From Hepsetus odoe (taxonomy: Eukaryota > Chordata > Actinopteri > Characiformes > Hepsetidae): 64,000 nucleotides of DNA. Within the stretch, counting starts at the first letter, position 1, and every line of letters starts with the position of its first letter. The translations under genes were made by a program, and so were the position numbers. Positions 36,919-48,088 of this stretch are shown here, piece by piece. The notes beneath the pieces were generated by a model. It did not search any database. It was not told where the DNA came from and was given only the letters and a program-made list of their open reading frames with translations. The stretch lies in assembly GCA_017165825.1 (NCBI GenBank), contig CM029376.1:17686039-17750038 (forward strand), given 5' to 3'.

Positions 36919-37924
36919 GATTGTTTGGACTGTTTGGGTTGTACCATAGTGGTTAAATGGGTGAGGCGTGCAAGGAACAGAACAAAATGTTTAAGCAGTC
37001 ATTTGAAACTGAGACCCGTTAAGGTTTTATGAACATATTACTCACAAAGTACATAACCTACTTTAATTAATATTACATGCCTTTTTGAGCCTTAAGGAGA
37101 TTAAGAAAGTTTAATGATTATTGTCCCCCCCCCTCCCTTCGAAATAATCGACCCACCCCGTTTTTGTTTCTCATTCGCTACTGAATTATCTGCGCAGTAG
37201 GATGATGGCTGCCCCCTGCTGGTGTGCACTGGAACTTCTTCAAAGTTAACTGTTAACCGTCCTTAACTATGCACTTATTCGGCACTTACTGTAATATTGT
37301 ATTGTTGGCAGTAAAATAAACTATTTTAGGAAACAAAGCAATGGAGAAAAGGTTGGTCTTAACAAAAGAAAGAAAGTGTTTTACACAATAGGAGGAAACA
37401 TTAAATACTAGTGGACTAATGAAGCCCAATTTAAAATATGTACATTTGAATACAAATAAATAATACATTTTTTTATATGCAGCACAATCAAATCTTTTTA
37501 TTTATTTTTTGTGCATAAAATAACATCAGCACTTTTCTATTTTTTATGTTATTCATTACCATCATTAAAGAAAGAGGTGGAAGGGTAGAAGAAAATTAAA
37601 CGATCTTTGTTTAGAATATTTTTAGCAGGTTAAATGTATACAGACTTTGCTGACTCAAAAGTATGCATTCGTTTGCTTTGTAAGAAATATTGATTCTCCT
37701 AGATTTGGAGTCAGTTTTCTTGGACACATCAATACCGAAGAGATGCAGTTAGGAAGAGTTTTCCATGGGATTTCAGGTTCTGATTGGCTGCAAAGACTGC
37801 TCTGAAACACTCTGTATAACTTCATTTAGATGAAATGACAGAAAGGCCAGATCGTTAATGTGAATGTGGGTTTTGTGACGTCACAAAACGTGCCATCTGT
37901 GTAGCTTGGTTTACTTAAATTTAT

Positions 37925-38080
37925 GTGACTAGTCATTGTGAGGACACGGCACTAAACACAGTGAACCACAATGAAATGACACCTCCGCATTTTACCCACA
38001 CACACATATGTGTAGCAGGGGGCAGCTATTGAAAATGCCTGGGGAGCAGTGATGGGGACGGTACCTTGTGCAAGCTAAAA
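37925..38080 (-). mobile_element. SINE family B fragment
   Basis: Reverse copy with GCAGGGGGCAGCTATTGAAA, then GGGGAGCAGTGATGGGGACG. It sits directly left of the LINE fragment at 38.27 kb. Confidence 0.6.
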
Positions 38081-38269
38081 CTGCAGCAGGTTCAGGCTTC
38101 ACTCTGCACTTGAGTGATCTGGCTTAATTGAGAGTCTGCTTTGAAAAACACCCTCCTGTTGGGGATCACGTGAAACAGAGGCTGCTTCCAAATATTGACA
38201 GGTTTTTTCTTTGATTTTAACTGATCTGTCAGCAAAGTGTATCTGTGTGCGGATCTTCTTCTACTTCTT

Positions 38270-38760
38270 TCAACTGTTCTCGTTAGGAGCCACAGCAGAT
38301 CACCTGTTTCCATTTCTTCCTGTCCTCTACATCTTCCTCATTCACACCAACCACCTGCATGTCCTCACTCACCACATCCAAAAAACTCCTCTTTGGTCCT
38401 CCTCTTTTCCTCTTTTCGGACAGCTCCATCTTCAACATCCTCCTCCCAGTATAATCCTTGTCTCTCCTCTGGACATGTCCAAACCAACGCAACCTTACTT
38501 TCTGTACTTTGTCTCCAAAATGTCCAATCTGAGTTGTCCCTCTAATGATCCTAACATGATCCTAATCCTGTCCATCCTTGTCTCTCCTAATTCAATGTCA
38601 GCATCTTTAAGTCTGACATGTCCAGCTCGGCCTCCTGTCTTTTCATCAGCGCCACCGTCTCCGACCTGTATAACATAGCTGGTCTCAATACCCACCTGTA
38701 AACCTTCCCTTTCCACTCTCTTCTTCGCTCCACATTACTCTGAACTGCTGATCCTCCCTT
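38270..38760 (-). mobile_element. RTE-type LINE fragment, 3' end of the reverse-transcriptase ORF
   Basis: On the minus strand the reading frame 38492-38283 gives MRWFGHVQRRDKDYTGRR, KRKRGGPKRSFLDVV and EDVEDRKKWKQ, the C-terminal end of non-LTR polymerase ORFs common in fish. A second frame (38716-38495) continues upstream with a frameshift between them. The copy is truncated at its 5' end and dead. Confidence 0.7.
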
Positions 38761-38784
38761 TCATCCACACTCATGTATTCTGTC

Positions 38785-38945
38785 TCAGCCCTGATGCACC
38801 CTTGAGCAAGGTACCGTCCCCATCACTGCTCCCCGGGCAGCTTTAAATAGCTGCATGGTTTGTAAATGCAGGGGGTTGAATTTCGTTGTGGTTCACTGTG
38901 TGCCATGCCGTGTTTCACAGTGACAAAATAGTCAATTTCACTTGA
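38785..38945 (+). mobile_element. SINE family B, 3' part
   Basis: Forward copy beginning at CCCTTGAGCAAGGTACCGTC and ending in the family tail GTCAATTTCACTT. It sits right of the LINE fragment, close to the slc25a51 promoter. Confidence 0.6.
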
Positions 38946-39057
38946 CGATCATTTTTCCTCGGCAGAGCAGACCTCCGCCTTTCAGGCTCTCCCTTCGGTT
39001 CGGATCTGCCATGACGCTGAGCCGGGCAATGAGCCGCAGTTGCGATCTGCTGACTGT

Positions 39058-39113
39058 CCGCTAGAGGGCAGCAGCGCGCCCGGCCGCGCGGGTCCCTCCT
39101 CGCCGTATAAAAG
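39058..39113 (+). promoter_or_regulatory. slc25a51: slc25a51 promoter: CTCF-like motif and TATA box
   Basis: TATAAAAG at 39106-39113 sits in a CpG-rich stretch, preceded by CCGCTAGAGGGCAGC (39058-39072), a CTCF-like motif. A start near 39137 and the donor CAAGCAG|GTGGGC at 39197 would give a first exon of about 60 bases, untranslated. The next plus-strand gene is slc25a51. Confidence 0.55.
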
Positions 39114-39136
39114 AGGAACAGCGCGACCTGTAAGAG

Positions 39137-39197
39137 GGTTGGCTCTTCCCGAGGCGGTGGCTCTGAACTCTTCACCTTGACTCCGCCGTGCAAGCAG
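39137..39197 (+). other. slc25a51: probable untranslated exon 1 of slc25a51
   Basis: It is bounded by the predicted start about 25-30 bp after the TATA box and the donor at 39197. It would be spliced to the strong acceptor (long T tract, CTTTCCTGCAG) ending at 40688. Intron 1 (39198-40688) holds no recognised exon or repeat. Confidence 0.45.
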
Positions 39198-40715
39198 GTG
39201 GGCTTGCAGTCGCCGTGTGCACCGTGGGGCTATTCAGAGTGCTTGCGCTTTATTCTGCACGTTGTTTTGGGTGTGTTTTCCCACAGTCTCGACGCGCCCC
39301 TGGCCTGGAGAGCAGCTGGCAGGAGTGCTGGCCAATGTCAGCGATGCTAAGCTAGTTAGCATGATGTGCGCCTGTGCTCTTGCGCTTCAGACCTCACTGA
39401 TACCCTCCCAGTGAAGCAGCTGCTCGGCTCACATCAGGCAAAGAGTCAGACTGGCACTGAAGGAGTGGGGGGCAGTTTGGGACAGAAATCTGCCGCTTTG
39501 TTTTTAGCAGATGAGAGCCCCGTCTCAGTGTGGTAGAGTCTCTCCGTCTTTCTGTTCTGCTCTCATTTTGTTCTTATTATTTTCGTATTTCATTTTAATG
39601 TGGGGCTGAAACCCACCGACCCAGTTAAAAAAACAACAGGACGAAGTGAACAAGATCCGAGAGAAACACTGGTGTGTGAGAGTGCACAGTGGGAGCAGAG
39701 ATCTGGAGTGTACAGGCTTGAGGGGACGCAGAGTGATGCGGAGTGATGTTCCTGTTATTAACAGCAGATGAGTTCGGGGATGCCCCGATAAATAAACCCC
39801 CCTCTAACTTGCTCCGTGTAAAAACAGCTGTCAGACGGGCTGTGATCTCCACTGTGTTCGATTCGTCTTGGCTGCAGGAAGTGTGTTTACATTTGTCTGG
39901 AAAATAAAAGAGCCAAGAGCACAGTTTCATTTAATATCTGACTTACAGTGAGAAGATTTTCTGTTTGATTCCCAGTCCGGGCCCTGCCGTCACCCCGCAG
40001 GTCGGGGGGATTGGTGAGGTGTGAGTGTTTGTTGGACTGTCCTGTGATGGACGGACAGGCAGCCGAGCTTGTTTTAGGGGCTCAGATCATGATGGAGAGT
40101 TATGCCGATAACTTCTGTGCAGCCTTCTCGTGTTGCTGTACAGTTTTTGAGATTTTCCTTTTACAGTCTTGATCCATAATTTGAAGAATCAATATGTTCA
40201 AATGAGAGCAGGAAGACCTACTGACATATTTATGACCTCTGATCTGGACTACACCCAACGTATGTGTGGCTTGTCTTTTAACAGCACTCGGCTTCATCTG
40301 CTACAAAGGCTGCGGTTTTATGTGTCTTATGGTCTTTTGATGCCAGGTAATAGTGCAGCTTACTGGGTGAGTTTTGGACTGTGCACCGGCTCTGAAGTTA
40401 TATAACAAGTGTTATCAGAGGGTACAAGTACTGGCCTGTGCATGAAAGTGTGCCTGGCTTTCTAAAAATCTGCAGACACCCTGTTTTATAATTCATAGTG
40501 CAATAGAATCGCTAAAGATTTATCTTGTATTTACATTTTAATCAGTGTTTTGAAATGGGCCAATCTGTTAATATACTTAAAAGCTAATCATGATTGTCTA
40601 AGCACTAGAACCCTTATAATTGCCTAAATTGTTTTTTAGACCTGCATAAAATATGGATTTTTTTTTTTTTTTTTTTTCTTTCCTGCAGTTCTAAATACAA
40701 TAAGACAGTATTCAT

Positions 40716-40757
40716 ATGGATGTGGGATTCCACCGCACCTCCAAGCTGCACACCTGA
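40716..40757 (+). promoter_or_regulatory. upstream open reading frame in the slc25a51 5' leader
   Basis: ATG at 40716 opens 13 codons and stops at TGA 40755-40757, 24 bases before the favoured start codon. It lies wholly inside the coding exon, after the acceptor at 40688, so any transcript using that acceptor carries it. Confidence 0.5.
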
Positions 40758-40781
40758 TATCCCATGGGGTCGGTCACCACC

Positions 40782-41708
40782 ATGGACCGTGAGTCAGCCA
40801 GGCAACCCCAGGCTCCATCCCCACCACAGGGCAGGCTGAATAAAAGTGGGCCTGTTTTTTCGGCTGGCCAAGGGACTGGGCTTGAGCCTCGAGGAAAGCA
40901 CTATGTTTGTGGCTCTTTTGCAGCCTTCACTAACATCATCATCACTTTCCCCATACAGAAAGTGCTGTTCCGGCAGCAGCTGCATGGGGTGCGGACCACA
41001 GAGGCTGTGCGGCAGCTCCAGCGTGAGGGCTTGCGCAAATTGTATCGAGGCCTCCTGCCGCCACTTTTGCAGAAGACCACCACGGTGGCCATCATGTTTG
41101 GTCTCTATGAGGACTTCTCCCGCCTGCTCCAGCAGTATGCCCGTGCCAGTGGGGCACCTGAGCTGTTGACCCGAAGTATGGCAGCTGCTCTGGCTGGCAC
41201 AGCTGAGGCCACTCTAACGCCATTTGAGCGAGTGCAGACCCTGTTACAAGACCACCGCCACAACGCGCGCTTCCAGAACACAGCTCATGCCTTTCGGACT
41301 CTGCTGCGCGACTACGGAGTGAAAGAATGTTACCGGGGCCTCGTACCTGTGCTGTTGCGCAATGGACCCAGTAACGTGCTCTTCTTTGGTCTGCGTGGTC
41401 CCATCAAGCAGTGTCTCCCGGATGCCCACACCAGGATGGGCCACCTCCTCACCGATTTTGTGTGTGGTGGGCTGCTGGGTGCAGGACTGGGCATCATGTT
41501 CTACCCTCTGAATGTGGTGAAGTCGCGAGCACAGGCACAGGTGGGCGGTGACTTTGTGCCCTGTTTGCGGGTGCTGGCCACCATATGGCGGGAAAGGGGT
41601 GGGAGCGTGGTCTTGTTGTTTCGTGGAGCCACTCTCAATTACCACCGCTCTCTGCTTTCATGGGGCATCATAAACGCCACTTACGAACTCCTGCTAAAAG
41701 TCATCTGA
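40782..41708 (+). CDS. slc25a51: SLC25A51, mitochondrial NAD+ carrier (308 aa), single coding exon
   Basis: An intronless reading frame for a mitochondrial carrier with three repeats. Carrier signatures are FPIQKV (repeat 1), TPFERVQTLL (repeat 2) and YPLNVVKSRAQ (repeat 3). Strings shared with human SLC25A51/52 are TFPIQKVLFRQQL, MFGLYED, ERVQTLLQDH, YRGLVP, SNVLFFGLRGPIK, DFVCGGLLGA, LNYHRSLLSWGIINATYE and LLKVI. SLC25A51 imports NAD+ into the mitochondrial matrix across the inner membrane. I take the ATG at 40782 as start: its context CACCACCATGG is ideal and the protein then begins MDRES, like human MMDSE. An in-frame ATG at 40764 would add six residues. The human protein has 297 residues. 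The neighbour frmpd1 is the same as in human. Confidence 0.95.
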   Translation: MDRESARQPQAPSPPQGRLNKSGPVFSAGQGTGLEPRGKHYVCGSFAAFTNIIITFPIQKVLFRQQLHGVRTTEAVRQLQREGLRKLYRGLLPPLLQKTTTVAIMFGLYEDFSRLLQQYARASGAPELLTRSMAAALAGTAEATLTPFERVQTLLQDHRHNARFQNTAHAFRTLLRDYGVKECYRGLVPVLLRNGPSNVLFFGLRGPIKQCLPDAHTRMGHLLTDFVCGGLLGAGLGIMFYPLNVVKSRAQAQVGGDFVPCLRVLATIWRERGGSVVLLFRGATLNYHRSLLSWGIINATYELLLKVI

Positions 41709-41723
41709 GGAGTGACTGACAGA

Positions 41724-41757
<34 letters not shown>

Positions 41758-42233
41758 GCATAAGCATCTGTGAAAGCCATCTAGGCAGGTATAAAAGCAG
41801 GATTTCATCACTTAGTCCCACATCTGTAAAATAGAAGTTCTGTTGAGTATTCTGATTTGGACAGTCATTCATTTAAGCTGAAGATATCCAGCTTGGGTGA
41901 AAATTCCTGCTGTTTGGAATTGCCTCCAGGATTTCTCCGTAAAGTGGGAAAACATGGCTGAAAATAAGGATTGTCCAGTAAACTGACACATCCTGTTATC
42001 TGAAATATCCCTACCCTAAACAAGCAGAGAATCTTCAGTTCTTTGCCACAGCAGAGTCTGTTGAGCATTTAGGATACTGCCAATTCATTTTGTATTGTAA
42101 AACAGTTTGAACTACACTTTAAGAGCAGTGTCCATAATGTGAAGGGATGAAAATAAGCTGTATTCGGTCATGTTACATCTTATGTCACAGAGAACTAAAG
42201 AGGTAGTCCATTTTGTTATTTGTATAAATTTTT

Positions 42234-42239
42234 AATAAA
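42234..42239 (+). terminator. slc25a51: slc25a51 polyadenylation signal
   Basis: AATAAA, about 525 bases after the stop codon. No better plus-strand signal lies between. Confidence 0.55.
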
Positions 42240-43111
42240 ACGCACATATTGGTGCCTGGACCAGACCAGACTGCTATCCAGTTGTGCATTTTGTAATTGT
42301 TAAAGGCACAATGAATTACATTTATGGAGAAACATGAGTGCGCTCAGGATTTTCAGCCCTACCGTAGAGTATGGATGGCTGAATCCTCTTTGAGGATTGA
42401 TTTCAGTATATCAGTCAGTCTGGTGTCTGTAAGGCCATGTGGCATTTGGGATTTAACCTTTTACTAAAGCACTTATATGTTGCATGACCAGTAATTGCAA
42501 TATTTGTATCCCCGACCTTGTGGCACTTGACAGGACAGTATGTGAATAAAAAGGAATCTGGCAAAACAAATTTCTGCAAAGTTTCAAGTTCAGCCTGATA
42601 ATGGAAAGGGAAATCTCTATGCAGAACACATCTGATGGTCTTTTGAGCAGAGAAAAAGTAGTGTTGAACTTGCAAGTGAAAAGCAAAAAATGTACTGTGC
42701 CTTTGGTTTACTGTGATCTTACAGATTAATGGTGTGCTGACGGACCATTAGATTAAAGTAGGATTAAAGTAAAATAGGATTAAATCGCAAGATTGCTTAT
42801 TTCATCAAGATGCTTGTTATTTTCTTTTTGGTGGTGATCTTGTGATGAATGTGAAACTTGTCCTGTTAATGTAAGTGGAGAGTAAATGATCGGAAAAATA
42901 CACAGATGTCTTGTACACCTTTCTGAACTGTTGTTTTTCTCCTTTCAGGTTCATTCTTTGTGTAGTTGTTTACATATTTCCAGTTATATACTGATTGCTT
43001 TGGCAATCATACAGAACTTTCCCGATGCCTGCCATGCTAAGCATCTGAAAAACGCCTCCCTCCCCTAATATGCTATTTAAAAAAAACTGCTTAGTCAGTG
43101 AGTGTCTGTTA

Positions 43112-43152
43112 AGCCACACCCCTTTCCTCTAATAGAGGAAAGGGGTGTGGCT
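43112..43152. repeat. perfect 20-bp inverted repeat with a one-base loop
   Basis: The left arm at 43112-43131 and the right arm at 43133-43152 are exact complements around A43132. Each arm contains a CACCC/GGGTG (KLF/Sp1-like) box. It is followed by GATTGGCT (inverted CCAAT) at 43155-43162. Confidence 0.85.
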
Positions 43153-43440
43153 GTGATTGGCTGCCTAGTTCTGTTCTTTGTGTTTCTGCACAAAACATTT
43201 CATACAATTCATGCTTAGAAAGGAAAATTTAATGCAATAGTATTCTATTTTTAACACAGTATATGCAGTATTTATTTTCCAGACTCGCACCGGAAAGGCG
43301 GATTAATCCAGGTGTTGATTTTGGAGGGCCCCCTTTCTATTTGTCCATTCCCACTCCTTACCACACTCTCACACGCAGCTCCCTGACTCTAGTGGCATGC
43401 TTTTTAAATTCCCTCTGCATAACTTCAGCTGACATAATGG

Positions 43441-43455
43441 GCTCAATTATTGAGC
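43441..43455. repeat. GCTCAAT-T-ATTGAGC palindrome, homeobox-like core
   Basis: A perfect 7-bp-arm palindrome with CAATTATTG in the middle, in the repeat-poor stretch. It could be a homeodomain-binding site; this is sequence-based only. Confidence 0.3.
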
Positions 43456-46400
43456 TTGAGTGCCTTATGAGGTTGACGTTGTGCCTCTGTGGATGCCTTT
43501 AGCCTCAGCAGAGTATCTACAGGAACCATGAATGGAGACAGAGACCGGCTCGTAGAAATGTGAAACATTAGAGTGTAAGCTTCAGTGAGTAGAATTTCAA
43601 TTTGTTCAACATGGTCTTTTCACATTTGCCTTGTATCTTCTTATGTTTGTTCAGCCCTGTGTGCTATGATGTATTTGAGCACACCTGGAGTTCTGGTTTC
43701 TCTCGTTCTGCTGTTAACATGTATGTACAGTAGAAACAAGGCGAGCTTATACAGAGCTGTTGATCACTAAGGTTAAGAGAAAAAGATTAGTAACTCTATT
43801 AATAGTTCATTGCTAAAGGGATTCTCTTAATGACTTACATGACTGTAGAGCAGCACTGAAGGAAGTCCAAACCCTAACACAGTTATTTAATGAGCCCCAG
43901 GCCCAATGAATTCACAGCTAGTTCAGGTTGCAGATATCGAGATTTTCCTTTTGGTAAGATCACACCATCATGAGCAGAAGCGACTGCACAGAATTTTTAC
44001 TGTCAAATTCCACGTGGCTCCATTTTCACAGTTATGAAAGTTATGCCATGGTGGGCAGGCAATTCTGGGCTGTTTAATAGTCCTAAGTGGACACGTTGAA
44101 AGAAAGCATTCCTAAAAAAACAATACAGCTGATGTCATTGTAGCTGGTGATGTCTGCATTTAAACATAATGTACAAAATCATTCACTACGTTCAGTTTCT
44201 TACAGTTCTATTCTAACTATAAAACTATTCTGATTCTGTTCAAAAAGTCAAACTATTTAAGATGTACACTCTAAAAAGTTGCCAAAGAGTGGTGCCATAG
44301 AACCATTTAGAGGGTAAGAACTTTTACACAAGTGTTTCACCAGTTCCTCCACCTTTATATAATTTAGAGCTTCTTTAAATGCTAAAAGGCTCCTCACACT
44401 CCGACATCTCACTATATATTCTTCTTTTGTGAACTGTCGCCTGAAAGGTGGATGGTACCGAAACTTGGCCTCGGGGATTGGGCTTCAAATCAATCCACAA
44501 CATCTAGAAAGTAAACATGAAGACCATCTGGAGGGTTTTGAGGAACGAATCAAGATCCACTGATTCAGAAAAACAAATGGTTCTGTGCCATTAAGTAAAA
44601 AATCTCGGATGCCTGGATTTTCAGTAATGTCTTTTTTTAAAGAACTGCACAGTATACTTAGTTGTGTAAACTTTTATGTGGTCTCTTGGACATTTAATTT
44701 TTCGGCACCATTAGAAAATAGCTCTCTTTTGAATTTCATGATACATTGACCAATAGAAATGGCCCAAAACGCTGTAATTTGTACACAAACCTAACATTGT
44801 TTCTAACCTAGAAATGCTTTTTCTTGTGGAGATAGGAGGTTTTGTCCTGACTGCAATGTTGTGTTTCTAGGAAAATGCCTTCCCATAAACCATCAAAAAT
44901 GAGACAAGCTCACATAAAACACCTTGGCATTAAAGCTTCCCCCTCCTTCCACTGCTCAAACGTGGTAGATTAGACAGGATATGACAGCTCGCAGGCAGGC
45001 ACATCCACCTTAATCCAATCACTGAGCTGCTCTGAATTGTGAAGGAATTTAACAGCTATAAATCCCAGCCTTAGTCGGTACCCTCCACTGTGGATATCCC
45101 TGCAAATACATGTAAGTGAATGTGTGTAAGGTGATTCATTATGTTGGCATGAAAACTGATCTGAGCGCAAGGCCAGACACGTCATTTAGCTGAACAAACA
45201 GGAAGACTTTGGACAAACTGAACTGTAAAGTAAGCCGGAAGCTTAATGACAAGAAAATCCACAAAGGAAGAAACAGTTCATCAGGAGGTTCCATTCAAAT
45301 TCATTCTTTAATCATTGCTACTGTAGAAGGAATGCAAAACAAGCTCAGGATTGTCCCTTCATTTCTTCTTCATATTTTACACTTCAAACTTATGTTTTCT
45401 TTGTGTACACTAAATAAACGTGTTCACGTTTCCTTTTCATCTGTTACATTTGATGATGCATTTCATCTGAAGAATTTCTGATCCCTACAGGACATTTAAG
45501 CTCGTCCTCGTTCAGGTAGTTTGATAAGAGATCTCTCTGAAAGTGAGATTAGTGTCATAACTTGTGCTGACGTGCTACTAAGTAATAAAAAAACAGATCA
45601 CCACAAATTCAGTATTAAAAAAAAAAAAAAACTTACTTCTTCCCTATCTCTCCTTTTACTTGTCTGTTCTCATGACCTCAAAAACAAAGTTGCAACATCT
45701 TACTTGTTTATTAGATACGCTGTCTGGATTGTTAGTGGATGTGGATGGGGCGGCGGAGAGAGAGAGAGAGCTTTTTCTCAAATGTAATGAACTGAAATAA
45801 GTGCTGAAAGTGGTTAATGTCACATCAATGAGCCTTGCGAAGGTCATGTTATTTGCTCATCATCATTTGGAGTGCTCAGTGGCCTCTTTGCACTGATCTA
45901 GAGCCAGTCCCCCACCCCTTCCTCCACCTTAGGCATTACCAAATATAGGTCCAACATCAACATGAAATGCTGCCTGTGACAAGAGCTGGGTGTGTAACGG
46001 AAAAGAGGGATACCACTGTATTTAAGGAGGCTGGTAATAAAAAAAAAAGATGATGGTATTTCAGAATAATGGCCGCTGTCTATTCAGTACATATCTCGCA
46101 GACATTCTGCTCTTTTAGATTTTAGGAATATGGCATGGGAATTCAAGTTTAGTGGTGCTGTTGGAAAGAGGAGAATCAGGAGCAGGAAATAAGCTCTGAA
46201 AAACTGCACAGCACAGTGGCTGTGCTAGAAGGACATTGAGACTCTTGGCACTGTCAGATATCATCATTTCTCAACATCACTTAGCTGGAACCGAACCTGT
46301 ACTGTTGTGTGTGGCACATTTACCCTGTAACCCTGCTATTCTTAGCTCAACAGAATCACTACAGATCTATGAGCTTTTATTGTCTGCACTTGTTACGGAT

Positions 46401-48088
46401 CAGAAGTTGGCAGAATCTGAGCTATGCCATCTTTGGCCTGTTAACTAAATTGTTGTTAGTTAACACAACTGAACAGGGTTGATTTTGGCTTTGTCACCTC
46501 AGACTATCAACTTAATTCTCTCAGATACTCATTTTTAAGATCTAAACTTGGTTCAGCTCAACATTAATTGGTTCAATCAAGCCTGTACTGTGATGTGTGT
46601 GGCAATGTTTGGTAGCCAGCTTGCAAAGCTGAGATTAAGTTAGCCTTAGATCTTCCTTTGTACCTCCAAGACCACTTGGTTGATTTAAATTGCTTTTAAA
46701 TCATTAAATCATTAAAATTATTACCTAAACTTAGGTAATCCAGAATCAATACTTAAACTTGTCTTAATACAAGCAAATGTAGAGCACTGGCTGATTTACA
46801 ATACAGTTCGACAGGGGCTGCCTAACACTATTGAGGTGGCAGCAGTTTTAAAAGAAAACCCTTGCCAATGTCTTTTTCTCTTCTATTCAGCAGAAGGCAA
46901 ACTGGGAACGATGCTGCAATTGCATAATTAGTTCAATTTGACCTTGATTCAGGATATTTTCTTAAAAAATCCTTCCTGATCAAGAATAAGGCGTAGGTTT
47001 CTTAGGGAAGCCCTCGTGTCAAAACTAAATTATTAGTGATCAAGGACAGCCTGAAACAGTTTTGAATCGGATACATAAAACAGCCAACATAAGAAACAGC
47101 GATATGCAGAAAACAAATCAGTAACACTTGCATAGTAATAAAATAAAGACAAGTGAAAATACCTTACTTAATCTAGTGTTAATGAATAAGTTTTCCATGT
47201 GCATGGTGATGACTTCATTATGAAAACAAGCACCTCTTTAGTGCTAAAATGTCTTTGGATAAAACAGGTCGCTACCATTAACAGTCAGCTAACTGGCTAA
47301 CAAAAAAACTAACATCAAACATCCACACTGACATACAGATACAAAACAATATTATTAACTATTGCCAGCCAAACGCTGTTGTGTTCCATTCCACCTTTCG
47401 CGCAAACATGAAAAATCCTTTGGGTAATGAACTAGCGAATTACTGCACACTAGTCTCGAGTTACTGAGTATCGTGTATCTTCCCTAGCATCTGTTACATG
47501 AAGATATGGTAAGGAGTTGGGGTAAGAGGGAGGTTGGCATCTGCTTTGTCCTTCTAATCAAGCCAATGCCCGAACCACTGAAGCAGCACAACAAAACTAA
47601 AATTAAAACAAACGGGACGTCCTAATACTGTCCATTTTTGTCAGGTTTTCATGGTTGTTAGACCAAGAGGTAGGAATTAACATATACCAAAACAACGACA
47701 ACAACAACAAAAAAAAACCACAGGTATAGGTTAGAAGCACGGTGCACATAGAATGTAAAAATAAATAAGTCCTTGAATACATACTGTACATACTTGAAGA
47801 AACAAGTAACTGTTAGAAAATAGCTACTGTATATATATAAGTAAATGCATAACCCATGTAAATTCATCAGAAAACTTGGCAAGACCAATAATTTTAGAAG
47901 ACAAATTCCTACTTTTGGGTAGAAGTGTTTGCTTGTTAGTGTGTGTGTGAGATTTTGTGTTAGCATGTGTATACGGCACTTACGCTCATTTCATGTGTGC
48001 CAGCACACATTCTATAGTTTTTAAATGCAAAGAGAAGGAATACCATTCTCTTTTTGAGTCCTCAGTTTCCTCGGTGGAATGTCAAAGT

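Larger units (their letters stand above)
41709..48088. other. gene-poor stretch between slc25a51 and frmpd1
   Basis: Past the slc25a51 3' UTR there is about 5.8 kb with no recognised exon and few repeats. The left end of the frmpd1 side should be its 3' UTR. It holds a perfect 41-bp hairpin (43112) and a small homeobox-like palindrome (43441). The low repeat content compared with the rest of the window makes it a candidate for conserved non-coding elements. Confidence 0.5.

Noticed and set aside
38211..38678. 155-codon plus-strand frame
   Set aside because: It is the antisense of the LINE fragment, whose minus strand gives clear polymerase-ORF sequence.
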